64,000 nt of DNA from JBNAGF01 sp049801055 (GTDB taxonomy: Bacteria; Pseudomonadota; Alphaproteobacteria; Rhodobacterales; Rhodobacteraceae), in NCBI RefSeq assembly GCF_049801055.1, contig NZ_JBNAGF010000016.1:1-64000 (forward strand), in the 5' to 3' direction. The notes under the pieces were generated by a model. It saw only the letters and a list, made by a program, of their open reading frames with translations. It was not told the DNA's origin and did not search any database. Position 1 is the stretch's first letter. Each line of letters begins with the position of its first letter. Positions 51,864 through 61,016 of the stretch are shown here, in pieces. The position numbers and the translations under genes were made by a program.

Positions 51864-52478
51864 TCAAGAATGCGCGAAAATGTCAGTCTCGGGCCAACCG
51901 GCCAGATCCAGCTTTGCACGCATCGGAAGGAAGTCGAAGCAGGCTTGGGCCATTTCAGTCCGGCCTTCTCGCGCAAGCCGAACATTCAGTGCCTCGCGCA
52001 GCCTGTGCAGATGGAGGACGTCCGAGGCGGCGTATTCCAACTGCGCCTCGGTAAGGGTTTCAGCACCCCAGTCGCTCATTTGCTGCTGTTTCGAGATATC
52101 GACCCCGATCAGTTCTTGCGTCAGATTCTTCAGTCCATGCCGATCAGTATAGGTTCGCACCAGTCGGCTTGCGATTTTTGTGCAGTATACCGGCGCCGCC
52201 AGAGTGCCAAAGGTGTGATACATTGCAGCGATGTCGAAACGACCGAAATGGAACAGTTTCAAAACGTCCGGATTCTCCAACATGGCGCACAGGTTGGGCG
52301 CGTCGGTTTGGTCTTTTGCAACCTGCACAATATGTGCGTTTCCGTCACCGCCGGACATCTGAATGACACACAAACGGTCGCGATGCGGATTCAGACCCAT
52401 GGTCTCGCAATCAATGGCCACCACCGGCCCCAGATCCAGCCCATCGGGCAGGTCGTGTTTGTATAGGTGATTGGCCAA
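51864..52478 (-). CDS. rnd: Ribonuclease D, single exonuclease domain
   Basis: About 204 residues with DEDDy 3'-5' exonuclease motifs: AIDCETMG (Exo I), KLFHFGRFDIAAM (Exo II) and YAASDVLHLH (Exo III). The HRDC domains of E. coli RNase D are absent, the usual short alphaproteobacterial form. Start chosen: TTG at 52478 with AAGGA seven bases upstream, giving the conserved N-terminus ANHLYKHDLP. In-frame starts at 52505 (ATG) and 52550 (TTG) would add 9 or 24 residues. Confidence 0.88.
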   Translation of the reverse strand: MANHLYKHDLPDGLDLGPVVAIDCETMGLNPHRDRLCVIQMSGGDGNAHIVQVAKDQTDAPNLCAMLENPDVLKLFHFGRFDIAAMYHTFGTLAAPVYCTKIASRLVRTYTDRHGLKNLTQELIGVDISKQQQMSDWGAETLTEAQLEYAASDVLHLHRLREALNVRLAREGRTEMAQACFDFLPMRAKLDLAGWPETDIFAHS

Positions 52479-52658
52479 GTGATCGTCCTTTTCTGGGAAA
52501 GCCATTGAAATGATTTGTGCTGAGATATGAGGTTTGGCAGACAAACTCAACTCTTGCCCAGTAACCCGGCCTGCCGTCGTCTCTCACACCGCCACTCTGG
52601 TGGAAGTGTTTGACAGTCGTCGCCGGGGCGACAGATGCTCGTCACTGGAGGGACTGAA

Positions 52659-54155
52659 ATGAAGCAGCCTGATCTGGATATGGTTATCGTAGGCGCTGGA
52701 TTGTCCGGCATTGGTGCAGCGCATCACCTGCAGGAACAATTGCCCGACATGCGATTTGCCATTCTCGAGGCCAGCGAAGGGATAGGCGGCACCTGGAGGA
52801 TCCACACCTATCCTGGTATCCGGTCTGACAGCGATCTCTACACGTTCGGCTTCCGCTTCAAACCTTGGACCGACAAGCCCATTGCAGAAGCTCACCTTAT
52901 TTTGGAATACCTCAACGAGGTCGTCGACGAAGACGGGTTGCGGTCAAAGATCCGATTCCACCACCGGTTGGTCAATGCATCATGGTCAAATGAATTACAG
53001 GTTTGGCGCCTGCTGGTGCAAACCGATGCAGGTAGAGAGCCCAAAACAATCACCACGCGGTTTCTGTGGAATTGTCCGGGCTATTACAAGCAGGACAAAG
53101 GCTACACTCCGACATTCAAGGGACTCGAAGCCTTTCGCGGCCGGATCGTTCATCCCCAGAATTGGCCAAATGATCTGGACGTGGCCGACAAACGAGTTCT
53201 CGTCATCGGTTCCGGTGCCACAGCCGCGACACTGATCCCAAAGCTTGCCGAGACCGCCGCTCATGTCACCATGCTGCAGCGGTCCCCAACCTATTTCTGG
53301 TCGGCTCCGAACCGAAACCTGTTCGCAGACATCCTGCGCGGCCTGAAACTGCCAGACATGTGGGTTCACCAACTGGTGCGAAAGTTCAATCTAACGATCG
53401 CCCGCATGATTCAGGACAAGTCCCGCCATACACCCGAAAAAGTCCGGAAGCGTATCCTCGACGAAGCACGCGCCCGACTTCCTGAAGGGTTTGACGTGGA
53501 AACGCATTTCGGACCGAGCTACCGGCCCTGGCAGCAAAGACTGGCCTTTCTTCCCGAAGGCGACCTGTTTGCCTCTATCCGGGGTGGCAATGTCTCGATC
53601 GTCACCGACTGTACCGACCGATTTGTGGAATCCGGTGTTGTCACCGGCCAAGGTGACGTTCTGGAGGCCGATATCATCGTCACGGCCACGGGGTTCGACC
53701 TCAGCGTCATGGGCGGCATACATTTTGACATTGACGGCGCGCCCGTGGATTTTTCGAAAGCCACAGTGCATAGGGGGGTTATGCTCTCCGGAGTACCCAA
53801 CTTTTTCTACGTTTTTGGCTATCTGAGAACCAGCTGGACCATGCGCGTGGATCTGGTTTCCGACTATGTGATTCGAATTTTGAGGCATGTGCGTTCCCAC
53901 TCTTCGATTCAGGTGACACCTACATTTCGAACCACAGATGACGATATGCCCGGCCTGCCACTATTCTCCGAGGACGAGTTCAATCCGGGATACATTAAGC
54001 GCAGCGCCCATCTCCTTCCAAAGCAGGGTGACAGAGCACCTTGGACCTTTGAAGTCGACTATTACAAAGAGCGCAAGATCCTGCCCAGCGCAACGCTTGA
54101 TGATGGTACTCTTGTACTCAGCCCCGCGCCCGAAACACAAAGGGCCGCAGAATAG
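52659..54155 (+). CDS. Baeyer-Villiger-type flavin monooxygenase
   Basis: 498 residues. N-terminal FAD Rossmann motif GAGLSGIGAAHHL near residue 9, NADPH Rossmann GSGATAATLIPKL near 187, and between them the BVMO fingerprint FRGRIVHPQNWP (FxGxxxHxxxWP) near 160-171. Such enzymes insert oxygen next to ketones or oxidise N/S atoms with NADPH and O2. ATG 52659 with GGAGGG upstream. Single gene, divergent from rnd. Substrate unknown. Confidence 0.88.
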   Translation: MKQPDLDMVIVGAGLSGIGAAHHLQEQLPDMRFAILEASEGIGGTWRIHTYPGIRSDSDLYTFGFRFKPWTDKPIAEAHLILEYLNEVVDEDGLRSKIRFHHRLVNASWSNELQVWRLLVQTDAGREPKTITTRFLWNCPGYYKQDKGYTPTFKGLEAFRGRIVHPQNWPNDLDVADKRVLVIGSGATAATLIPKLAETAAHVTMLQRSPTYFWSAPNRNLFADILRGLKLPDMWVHQLVRKFNLTIARMIQDKSRHTPEKVRKRILDEARARLPEGFDVETHFGPSYRPWQQRLAFLPEGDLFASIRGGNVSIVTDCTDRFVESGVVTGQGDVLEADIIVTATGFDLSVMGGIHFDIDGAPVDFSKATVHRGVMLSGVPNFFYVFGYLRTSWTMRVDLVSDYVIRILRHVRSHSSIQVTPTFRTTDDDMPGLPLFSEDEFNPGYIKRSAHLLPKQGDRAPWTFEVDYYKERKILPSATLDDGTLVLSPAPETQRAAE

Positions 54156-54231
54156 GGTCCCGCATAACGTTTTGTAAATGGACCGCCCGTAGTTTCGTCG
54201 AGAACCGTGACGACTCTGGGGTGCTGGCAGA

Positions 54232-54945
54232 ATGCCGCGAATTGGGATTATCTGCCGAAGGGCAATACTGACGCTGGCAATCTGCGCCGGATTGGGCTCC
54301 GCAATTCAAGGACATGCTTCGACTTCGGACGTCTGCGATCGCGCGGCTCAGGATGCGGCTGCCCGGTATGGGGTACCGCTGGACGTGCTGCGGGCAATCA
54401 CCCGCACCGAAACCGGGCGCAACAAAGACGGTCGCCTTCAACCCTGGCCCTGGACAGTCAACATGGAGGGAACCGGGCGCTGGTTCGGAACAGAGGATGA
54501 GGCGCGTTCCTATGTGTTTCGCCACTACAAGCGCGGCGCACGGAGCTTTGATGTGGGTTGCTTCCAGATCAACTACAAATGGCACGGCTCAGCCTTCCGC
54601 TCGATCGAGGAAATGTTCGATCCCGCACAGAACGCCGACTATGCGGCAAGGTTCCTGAGTGATCTTCATAGAGAGCTCGGTGATTGGTCGTCTGCGGCGG
54701 GCGCCTACCATTCACGGACCAAGAAATACGCCGACCGATACGTTGCTAGATTTGATAGGATCCGCAGTCGATTGAATGACCTTCCCGCGCTACCAGCGCA
54801 GGAGTCTGACAGTCCCAGACACTCGCCCCAGCCCTTGCTGGTCGCGCGTGCACCTCTGTTCTCCAATACAGGATCGAGCGCGTCGTTGGGTTCCCTTGTC
54901 CCGATGGACAGCTCACCCGGCAATTCGCTCATCGCTTTGAATTGA
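54232..54945 (+). CDS. Lytic transglycosylase of the flagellar operon
   Basis: 237 residues. Signal sequence about 1-30 (ILTLAICAGLGSAIQGHAS), then an SLT fold: catalytic Glu probably in ITRTETGRNKDG near residue 63, and GARSFDVGCFQINYKWHG near 100. It opens peptidoglycan. It begins the flhA-fliR-flhB transcript (12 bp before flhA), so it likely makes room for the flagellar rod, the job of the FlgJ muramidase domain or SltF in other species. Confidence 0.85.
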   Translation: MPRIGIICRRAILTLAICAGLGSAIQGHASTSDVCDRAAQDAAARYGVPLDVLRAITRTETGRNKDGRLQPWPWTVNMEGTGRWFGTEDEARSYVFRHYKRGARSFDVGCFQINYKWHGSAFRSIEEMFDPAQNADYAARFLSDLHRELGDWSSAAGAYHSRTKKYADRYVARFDRIRSRLNDLPALPAQESDSPRHSPQPLLVARAPLFSNTGSSASLGSLVPMDSSPGNSLIALN

Positions 54946-54957
54946 GGGAACCGAACC

Positions 54958-57045
54958 GTGCCGAAATTGTCAGCAGAGAGCCTGTTCAGCCCAACTGTTC
55001 TTTTGGCTCTGGCGCTTATGGCGATCATTGTCATGATGATTCTGCCCATGCCGGCCTGGGTTCTTGACGTCGGGCTGGCTACATCCTTTGCGCTGGCGAT
55101 CCTAATCTTTACGATCACGCTCTTTATCGAACGGCCACTGGATTTCTCGTCCTTTCCAACCATCCTGCTTGCCTCGTTGATGCTCCGGCTGTCGCTGAAC
55201 GTCTCCTCCACCAAGCTCATAATTGGACAAGGCCATTCCGGAACAGATGCCGCGGGTAACGTAATTGAGGGATTTGCCCAGTTCATTATGGGTGGATCAG
55301 TGTTCCTCGGTCTCGTGGTTTTTGGCGTGTTGCTCATCGTGAATTTCATGGTGATCACCAAAGGCGCCGCGCGTATGGCCGAAGTGGGAGCACGTTTCGC
55401 TCTCGATGGAATGCCGGGCAAACAACTTGCCATCGACAGCGACATGTCGGCCGGCGCCATCGACCATGATCAGGCCAAAGAAAGAAGAGAAACGGAGCAG
55501 CTGGAAACCACATTCTTCGGATCCCTCGACGGAGCATCAAAATTCGTAAAAGGCGACGCCGTTGCCGGATTGCTCATCACATTGCTGAATCTGGTGATGG
55601 GGTTGGTTATGGGGATCTTCGTTCAGGGTATGCCTGCCGCATCAGCTTTCGAAACCTATGCAATCTTAACCGTGGGCGACGGACTCGTTTCTCAATTTCC
55701 TGCAGTCATCATATCGATCGCTTCGGCACTGCTTCTGGCGCGCGGCGGGGCCGCTGGATCGACCGACAATGCCCTATTCGATCAACTTGGGAAACACCCT
55801 GCTGCCTTGGGAACAGTTGCCGTTCTAATGGTGCTCTTTGCACTGGTACCGGGCTTGCCCTTCCTGCCCTTCATGTTTGGGGGCGGCGTTCTGGGCACAG
55901 CAGCATATTTTCTTAGCCGGCGGAAAAAAGCCCCAACAACTGACGTTTCGGAAATTGGCGACGATCCAGCGCTTCCAGTGTCACAACCACTCGGGGATAT
56001 TCTTGATCTCGACGATCTTCACATTCAGTTCGCACCGGATCTGGTAAACATGGTCCTCGATCCTGGCACCGGACTGGATGCACGGATCAACAACATGCGA
56101 ACACATGTCGCTTCGGTTTATGGGGTCATCCTCCCAGAGATCCGCCTGACCGATGAACCTGCACTTGAACGCGGATGCTATGTGATCAAGGTTCAGGGCG
56201 TTGAACACACTCGAGGTACGCTCCACCCGGATCTTGTGCTGGCGTTGATGCAGGACGATCAGGTAACACTGCCTGACGGAACGGATGTCACCGAACCGGT
56301 CTATGGGGCACCCGCACGATGGATATCTCCGCGAGATCAGGAAACGGCCGCGCTGATTGGGGCAACGATCGTGACGCCGCCAGAAATACTGGCAACCCAC
56401 CTGCTAGAGACTGTGAAGCAGAATTTCGCGCGGTTGCTGACATTGAAATCCCTGCGCAAGCTGCTGACAGAACTTACCCAGCTGAGCGACCCGGCCCGAT
56501 CCGAGGCGAACCGGAAACTACTCGACGAACTTATTCCCGACCGAGTACCGACCGATACACTTCATGCCGTTCTCAGATTGTTGCTGGACGAACGAGTTTC
56601 CATCCGCAACCTACCGCTGATCCTTGAAGCGATCGGTGAGGCCAGGCTCCTTTCAACACAACCGGCCCTCATCTGCGAACATGTCCGACAGCGACTTGGA
56701 TTTCAGCTTGTTTCGGAATTAAAGAGGGAAGACGGCACCATCCCACTCGTGCAGCTCGCGCCCGAATGGGAGGATATGTTTGCCGCCCATCAGATTGAAA
56801 CCTCCAGCGCCGGGCCCGACATTGCGCTTCCCCCCGACCTTTTTAACAGGCTGGCCGATGGAGTGACAGAACGCCTGAGAGAAACTGCCGATCTCGGACT
56901 TCATCCTGCGGTCGTCACGTCCTCTTTACGCCGCCGTTTTTTACGCACGATCCTGCAGTCGCGGGGGTTATCCAACCCGGTTCTATCCTTCGAGGAAATC
57001 GGGCTAGACGCGCGCCCCTCACTGGTCGGAATGGTGGCAGCGTGA
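54958..57045 (+). CDS. flhA: Flagellar export gate protein FlhA
   Basis: 695 residues. About eight transmembrane helices in the first 330 residues with the FHIPEP-type region (GMPGKQLAIDSDMSAGAIDHDQAK, read in parts) near residue 150, then the soluble cytoplasmic domain that forms the nonameric ring. The GTG start has GAGGGA upstream. Stop overlaps fliR (GTGA). Confidence 0.96.
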   Translation: MPKLSAESLFSPTVLLALALMAIIVMMILPMPAWVLDVGLATSFALAILIFTITLFIERPLDFSSFPTILLASLMLRLSLNVSSTKLIIGQGHSGTDAAGNVIEGFAQFIMGGSVFLGLVVFGVLLIVNFMVITKGAARMAEVGARFALDGMPGKQLAIDSDMSAGAIDHDQAKERRETEQLETTFFGSLDGASKFVKGDAVAGLLITLLNLVMGLVMGIFVQGMPAASAFETYAILTVGDGLVSQFPAVIISIASALLLARGGAAGSTDNALFDQLGKHPAALGTVAVLMVLFALVPGLPFLPFMFGGGVLGTAAYFLSRRKKAPTTDVSEIGDDPALPVSQPLGDILDLDDLHIQFAPDLVNMVLDPGTGLDARINNMRTHVASVYGVILPEIRLTDEPALERGCYVIKVQGVEHTRGTLHPDLVLALMQDDQVTLPDGTDVTEPVYGAPARWISPRDQETAALIGATIVTPPEILATHLLETVKQNFARLLTLKSLRKLLTELTQLSDPARSEANRKLLDELIPDRVPTDTLHAVLRLLLDERVSIRNLPLILEAIGEARLLSTQPALICEHVRQRLGFQLVSELKREDGTIPLVQLAPEWEDMFAAHQIETSSAGPDIALPPDLFNRLADGVTERLRETADLGLHPAVVTSSLRRRFLRTILQSRGLSNPVLSFEEIGLDARPSLVGMVAA

Positions 57046-57812
57046 TCACAACACAGGCCGATCTCCTGGATCTTCTTTCCACTGGCTTATGGCATGGTGG
57101 AATGGTCTTTTTTCGCGTGGCGGCGATGGTTTCGCTCTTGCCCGCCTTTGGGGAACGGACAGTTCCTGTCAGAGTAAAGCTTGTCACCGCCATTGCTTTC
57201 ACCGCCATTGTCGCACCGGCGGTGCGCACACCAGAACACCCCGAGAGCTTTCCGGCATTTGCAAGCTCGATTGCTGTAGAAACGCTGATCGGGGCAGCAT
57301 TAGGCATGGGGCTTCGGCTATTTGTTCTTGCCCTGCACACTGCTGGTTCCATTGCCGCGCAAGCCACCTCGCTGTCCCAAATTCTAGGCGGTGCAGCGGC
57401 AGAGCCGACACCGGCCATGGGTTACATACTCGTGGTATCCGGCCTGGCGCTCGCAGTTGTCGCCGGGTTACATATCAGAGCAGCGGAACTTATGATCTAT
57501 TCCTATGACTTGTTCAAACCGGGACGAATTCCAGACCCGGCCGCCCTTGCGCAATGGGGCGTAATGCGGATCTCAAGGATGTTCTCGCTGTCCTTCACAG
57601 TCGCCGCACCGTTCGTGATCGCATCGCTTGTCTATAACTTGACACTAGGCGCAATCAACCGAGCCATGCCTCAGCTGATGGTTGCCTTTGTCGGGGCTCC
57701 CGTTATCACTTTCGGGGGTCTGGCGTTACTCCTCGTCGGAGCGCCGATTATTCTGGGAGTTTGGATCGATGCGCTCGAACTCTTTCTACTAGATCCCTCA
57801 GGAACAGATTGA
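57042..57812 (+). CDS. fliR: Flagellar export apparatus protein FliR
   Basis: 256 residues, six hydrophobic helices, FliR/SpaR family (RVAAMVSLLPAFGERTVPVRVKL near the start, QLMVAFVGAPVITFGG near 210). It forms the export gate with FliP and FliQ. GTG start within the flhA stop and one-base overlap with flhB indicate tight coupling. Confidence 0.94.
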   Translation: MITTQADLLDLLSTGLWHGGMVFFRVAAMVSLLPAFGERTVPVRVKLVTAIAFTAIVAPAVRTPEHPESFPAFASSIAVETLIGAALGMGLRLFVLALHTAGSIAAQATSLSQILGGAAAEPTPAMGYILVVSGLALAVVAGLHIRAAELMIYSYDLFKPGRIPDPAALAQWGVMRISRMFSLSFTVAAPFVIASLVYNLTLGAINRAMPQLMVAFVGAPVITFGGLALLLVGAPIILGVWIDALELFLLDPSGTD

Positions 57813-58897
57813 TGAGCGGCAGTGACGACACTGACAAGTCGTTTGATCCGACACCACAAAAACTCCTCAAGGCGCGAAAGAAGGGTGAGATTGCGCGATC
57901 TGCCGATCTTTCTGTCGCGGCGGCCTATGCCGGGCTTCTGTTGGCGGCCGCTGTATTTGGTGCGGAATCCATCAGGCAACTCGGAACGGCGCTGGCAACA
58001 ATCCTTGATCAGGCGGATGCACTCTCCTCACTTGCGTTTGAGGGACAACCACAAGCTCTAGCCGGCGGCATTGCCATAACGATACTACAGGGTTCCGCTC
58101 CCTGGTTCGGCCTTCCTGCCGTACTTGTTATTCTATCAATCCTCGCGCAACGTGCCTTCGTAGTTGTCCCAAGCCGGGTGAAGCCAAAGGTTTCAAGAAT
58201 TTCGCCCGTTTCCAATGCCAAAAACAAGTTTGGCCGATCGGGCCTGTTCGAGTTCAGCAAAAGTTTCTTCAAGCTCATCCTCTACTCGGTCTGTCTCGGA
58301 CTCTTTTTGCGCGCGAAGTTGCCAGAAATCCTGATAGCTACGGACACTCAAAGTGGACTGGTCGTCGTTCTCCTAGGCCAGCTGTTCATCCAGTTTCTGT
58401 CGCTGGTCCTTCTCGTGTCCCTCGGTTTGGGCGTTGTGGATGCCGTGTGGCAGCACCACGAACATATCCGAAAAAACAGGATGTCGCGCAAAGAGATCAC
58501 CGACGAAACAAAAGACGCCGAAGGCGATCCACACATGAAGCAGCACAGGCGGCAGAAAGGTCAGGAAATCGCGATGAAGCAAATGATGGGTGAAGTGCCC
58601 AATGCAGACGTCGTCATTGTGAATCCGACGCACTTTGCCGTGGCGTTGTACTGGGACCGGTTACCCGGCTCCGCGCCCAAATGTGTGGCGAAGGGAGTAG
58701 ATGAGATCGCAGCGACGATACGCGAAACGGCTCAAGCGGCCGGAATTCCGATCCATAGCGATCCACCCACAGCGCGCTCAATTCATGCCACAACCGATCT
58801 GGGAAGCGAGATTTCAGAAGAGCATTATCAGGCAGTCGCAGCCGCCATACGATTTGCCGATCAGATGCGTCTCAAAGCAAAGGGAAAAGTGACGTGA
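57812..58897 (+). CDS. flhB: Flagellar export switch protein FlhB
   Basis: 361 residues. Four transmembrane helices in the first 215 residues, then the cytoplasmic domain with the autocleavage motif NPTH (VIVNPTHFAVAL near residue 270) that switches export from rod/hook to filament proteins. N-terminus has the typical DKSFDPTPQKLLKARKKGEIARS. ATG at the fliR stop (TGATG). Confidence 0.96.
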   Translation: MSGSDDTDKSFDPTPQKLLKARKKGEIARSADLSVAAAYAGLLLAAAVFGAESIRQLGTALATILDQADALSSLAFEGQPQALAGGIAITILQGSAPWFGLPAVLVILSILAQRAFVVVPSRVKPKVSRISPVSNAKNKFGRSGLFEFSKSFFKLILYSVCLGLFLRAKLPEILIATDTQSGLVVVLLGQLFIQFLSLVLLVSLGLGVVDAVWQHHEHIRKNRMSRKEITDETKDAEGDPHMKQHRRQKGQEIAMKQMMGEVPNADVVIVNPTHFAVALYWDRLPGSAPKCVAKGVDEIAATIRETAQAAGIPIHSDPPTARSIHATTDLGSEISEEHYQAVAAAIRFADQMRLKAKGKVT

Positions 58898-59292
58898 ATA
58901 ATGGCAAGTTAAAGCAACTGGCTCAAGTGACTCATGCTCTGTATCTTCAAGAAAAGAACACCACGAAACCAGTATTAGCAAAGGCAGCCAAGATCCGCGG
59001 CCACCTTTCTCATCTCGATCAACTCGAGAAGAACGCGGCGCCGCAGCTGGGTGACATTCGGATGCGAGCGGTTGGCGCGGATATGGTCTGGCGCGCCTGG
59101 GAAGGGAAGACGCGCAGGCAGCTCAACGTGGAAATGGCCCAAGCCCATGCGCACACCTTGATTGCGATGACCTCACTCCGAGCGGCTTTTGGTCGTGACC
59201 AAGCCATTCAGATGACGTTGAAAGCGCATTCCAGCAAACAGAAACAGCGCATCGCCAAGGCCGCCCTCCAGAACCTGGTCACTGACGGTTGA
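58894..59292 (+). CDS. FliJ/YscO-like protein in flagellar operon
   Basis: 132 residues, almost entirely alpha-helical, Lys/Gln/Ala-rich and without cysteines, signal or membrane segment. It starts with GTG inside the flhB stop (GTGA), so it is translated with the export gate genes. Size, helicity and location fit a FliJ/YscO-type export stalk protein, which is poorly conserved in sequence; no motif proves this. A flagellar chaperone (FlgN-like) is another possibility. Last gene before the converging minus-strand operon. Confidence 0.6.
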   Translation: MNNGKLKQLAQVTHALYLQEKNTTKPVLAKAAKIRGHLSHLDQLEKNAAPQLGDIRMRAVGADMVWRAWEGKTRRQLNVEMAQAHAHTLIAMTSLRAAFGRDQAIQMTLKAHSSKQKQRIAKAALQNLVTDG

Positions 59293-59318
59293 TTTCTCCG
59301 GAAATGCCTTCTGCGGTA

Positions 59319-59342
59319 GCAGGAGGAGTTCAACTCTCCTGC
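59319..59342. terminator. Hairpin at the junction of convergent flagellar operons
   Basis: GCAGGA / TCCTGC outer stem with an inner GAG / CTC, covering the fliL stop codon (59330). Symmetric and between two converging operons, but no T-run, so termination strength is doubtful. Confidence 0.45.
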
Positions 59343-59848
59343 CTGTTTATGTCTACAATCAAAACTTGCGCAGTTTCCGAATCCAACTCGTTGCGCGCCA
59401 CTTCCGTCAATGCGTGCTTCAGCGGGTCCAGCGCGATGGATTGAGTGAATACCCCACGAAATCCCCCAGAATTGGCGTGGTCAAAGAGCACCCTGAGAAA
59501 AGAGTCTCTCAACTTGGGTTCTCGGCCATACACCTTATCTGAATCTCCGGGCTTCGTTTCGAGACCAAGAGAAACCGTGACAAAGGCGGTAACTTCGTTC
59601 TCGTCAATCAAAGGAATAACGAAAGGCCTTTCGAGTTTCACATACTCTCTGTCTGTGTTGCTTTTTCCCGACTTTTTCGAAGGCAAAGAGTCTTTGCCAT
59701 TTCGTTCTTCGGATAGAGTTTTCTCGTCGATACCCCGCGAAACCGACAAACCGGTCTCCTTCGGGGAAGGCAGAACGAACAGGCCGACGGCCAAACCGCC
59801 TGCTGTTCCGGTAATCAAAAAAGCAATCGGAAGGATCTTGCTAAGCAT
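59330..59848 (-). CDS. fliL: Flagellar basal-body protein FliL
   Basis: 172 residues. One N-terminal transmembrane helix (about 5-26), a charged Ser/Lys linker, then the FliL domain (ERPFVIPLIDENEVTAFVTVSLGLE, read in parts) about 70-165, related to stomatin-like SPFH proteins. It links the stator to the basal body and stiffens it under load. Last gene of the minus-strand operon, 8 bp after flgH. Confidence 0.9.
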   Translation of the reverse strand: MLSKILPIAFLITGTAGGLAVGLFVLPSPKETGLSVSRGIDEKTLSEERNGKDSLPSKKSGKSNTDREYVKLERPFVIPLIDENEVTAFVTVSLGLETKPGDSDKVYGREPKLRDSFLRVLFDHANSGGFRGVFTQSIALDPLKHALTEVARNELDSETAQVLIVDINRQES

Positions 59849-59856
59849 GGCAACTC

Positions 59857-60600
59857 TCAGAACGGCAAAACCATGTCCAGAACCTGCTGACCGTAGCGCG
59901 GTTGCTGAACATCAGTGATTTGACCCCGTCCACCATAGGAAACCCGGGCTGAAGCAATTTTGTCATAGGTAATTTCATTCTGGCGAGAGATATCCTCGGG
60001 ACGAACGAAGCCCGAAACAAGAAGTTCGCGCAGCTCGAAATTGACCCTTAGTTCTTGAGAACCGTTGATAGACAAGACCCCATTGGGCAGCACGTCAACC
60101 ACGGTCGCCGCAACTCTCAGGGTCAGTTTCTCCTTTCGTTTGACAGAACCCTTTCCTTTGCTCTCACTGTCCGAGTCTATCTCGACTGCATCGGCCAGGC
60201 TTGCCCCTGCCGGCAGCTTTTGATCGACCCTTTGGGGCAAGCCAAACAGGTTGGGTACTCCCATACTCTCCGATCCGGATCTTTGACGGCTTGTATCGTT
60301 CGAGATCTCGGCCTTTTCATCAATTTCGATGACAACAGTAAGAATGTCGCCCTTCTTCATCGCCCTTTGGTCACCAAGCAAAGATGACTGCCCGCCGCTC
60401 CAGAGCGAGGATTGGTCCACCACTCTGTGAGGCTGGGTATGTTGTGGAAGGCCAGGCCAGAGCATCGCGACGTGTTCCGCTGACTCCGTATTGTCGGTGA
60501 AAGATGGGGCTTTACCCAAATGATCTACACGCCCGCACCCGGCGATCCCCAGCCCGAACAAAAAAAGTGCCAATTGGGTCAAATTCGAATGCTTCATCAT
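59857..60600 (-). CDS. flgH: Flagellar L-ring protein FlgH
   Basis: 247 residues. Lipobox IAGC near residue 22, so an outer-membrane lipoprotein; the FlgH domain follows (SLWSGGQSSLLGDQRAMKKGDILTVVIEIDEKAEISN, read in parts; NFELRELLVSGFVRPEDI). It forms the outer-membrane bushing. Two adjacent ATG codons at 60600 and 60597; overlap with the flgA stop (ATGA). Confidence 0.95.
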   Translation of the reverse strand: MMKHSNLTQLALFLFGLGIAGCGRVDHLGKAPSFTDNTESAEHVAMLWPGLPQHTQPHRVVDQSSLWSGGQSSLLGDQRAMKKGDILTVVIEIDEKAEISNDTSRQRSGSESMGVPNLFGLPQRVDQKLPAGASLADAVEIDSDSESKGKGSVKRKEKLTLRVAATVVDVLPNGVLSINGSQELRVNFELRELLVSGFVRPEDISRQNEITYDKIASARVSYGGRGQITDVQQPRYGQQVLDMVLPF

Positions 60601-61016
60601 TCTACCTCTACTGAGCCATCAAGACGGATGCGCCCGACAACGGTGGTTCGGGAGGAAAGGTTCATCACACGCACGGTCTCTCCTTCTGCTCCCCGTCCGA
60701 GCGCGCGTCCTTCGGTAACGATACGCAACCCGCTATTCAGGAAAATCAGGGGGACGATGTCATTTCGATCAACAACAGCCGGCGCACCAAAATCCCCCCG
60801 CCGGATTGGGCGCCCTGGATAAAGCGATGCTCTTGCCTCCTGTCCAATAACGGTATCCAAGTCCGAAATTGCTCCGGGAACCTTTTCATCTTTGGTTGTC
60901 ACATCGCCCGCCCCGATGACCTCCTTGGCACGGATCGTCCGGGTCGGCACCACTATGTCGGCCATGGCCGTAGTCGCGAACAGCAAACAGCTGCATTTGA
61001 AAATCCACCTCATCAA
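60597..61016 (-). CDS. flgA: P-ring assembly chaperone FlgA
   Basis: 139 residues. Signal peptide (FKCSCLLFATTAMA), then a SAF-type FlgA domain (GAGDVTTKDEKVPGAISDLDTVIGQEARASLYPGRPIR, read in parts). Shorter than E. coli FlgA (219 residues) because the N-terminal domain is absent, the usual alphaproteobacterial form. Overlaps flgG and flgH (ATGA each). Confidence 0.9.
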   Translation of the reverse strand: MMRWIFKCSCLLFATTAMADIVVPTRTIRAKEVIGAGDVTTKDEKVPGAISDLDTVIGQEARASLYPGRPIRRGDFGAPAVVDRNDIVPLIFLNSGLRIVTEGRALGRGAEGETVRVMNLSSRTTVVGRIRLDGSVEVE

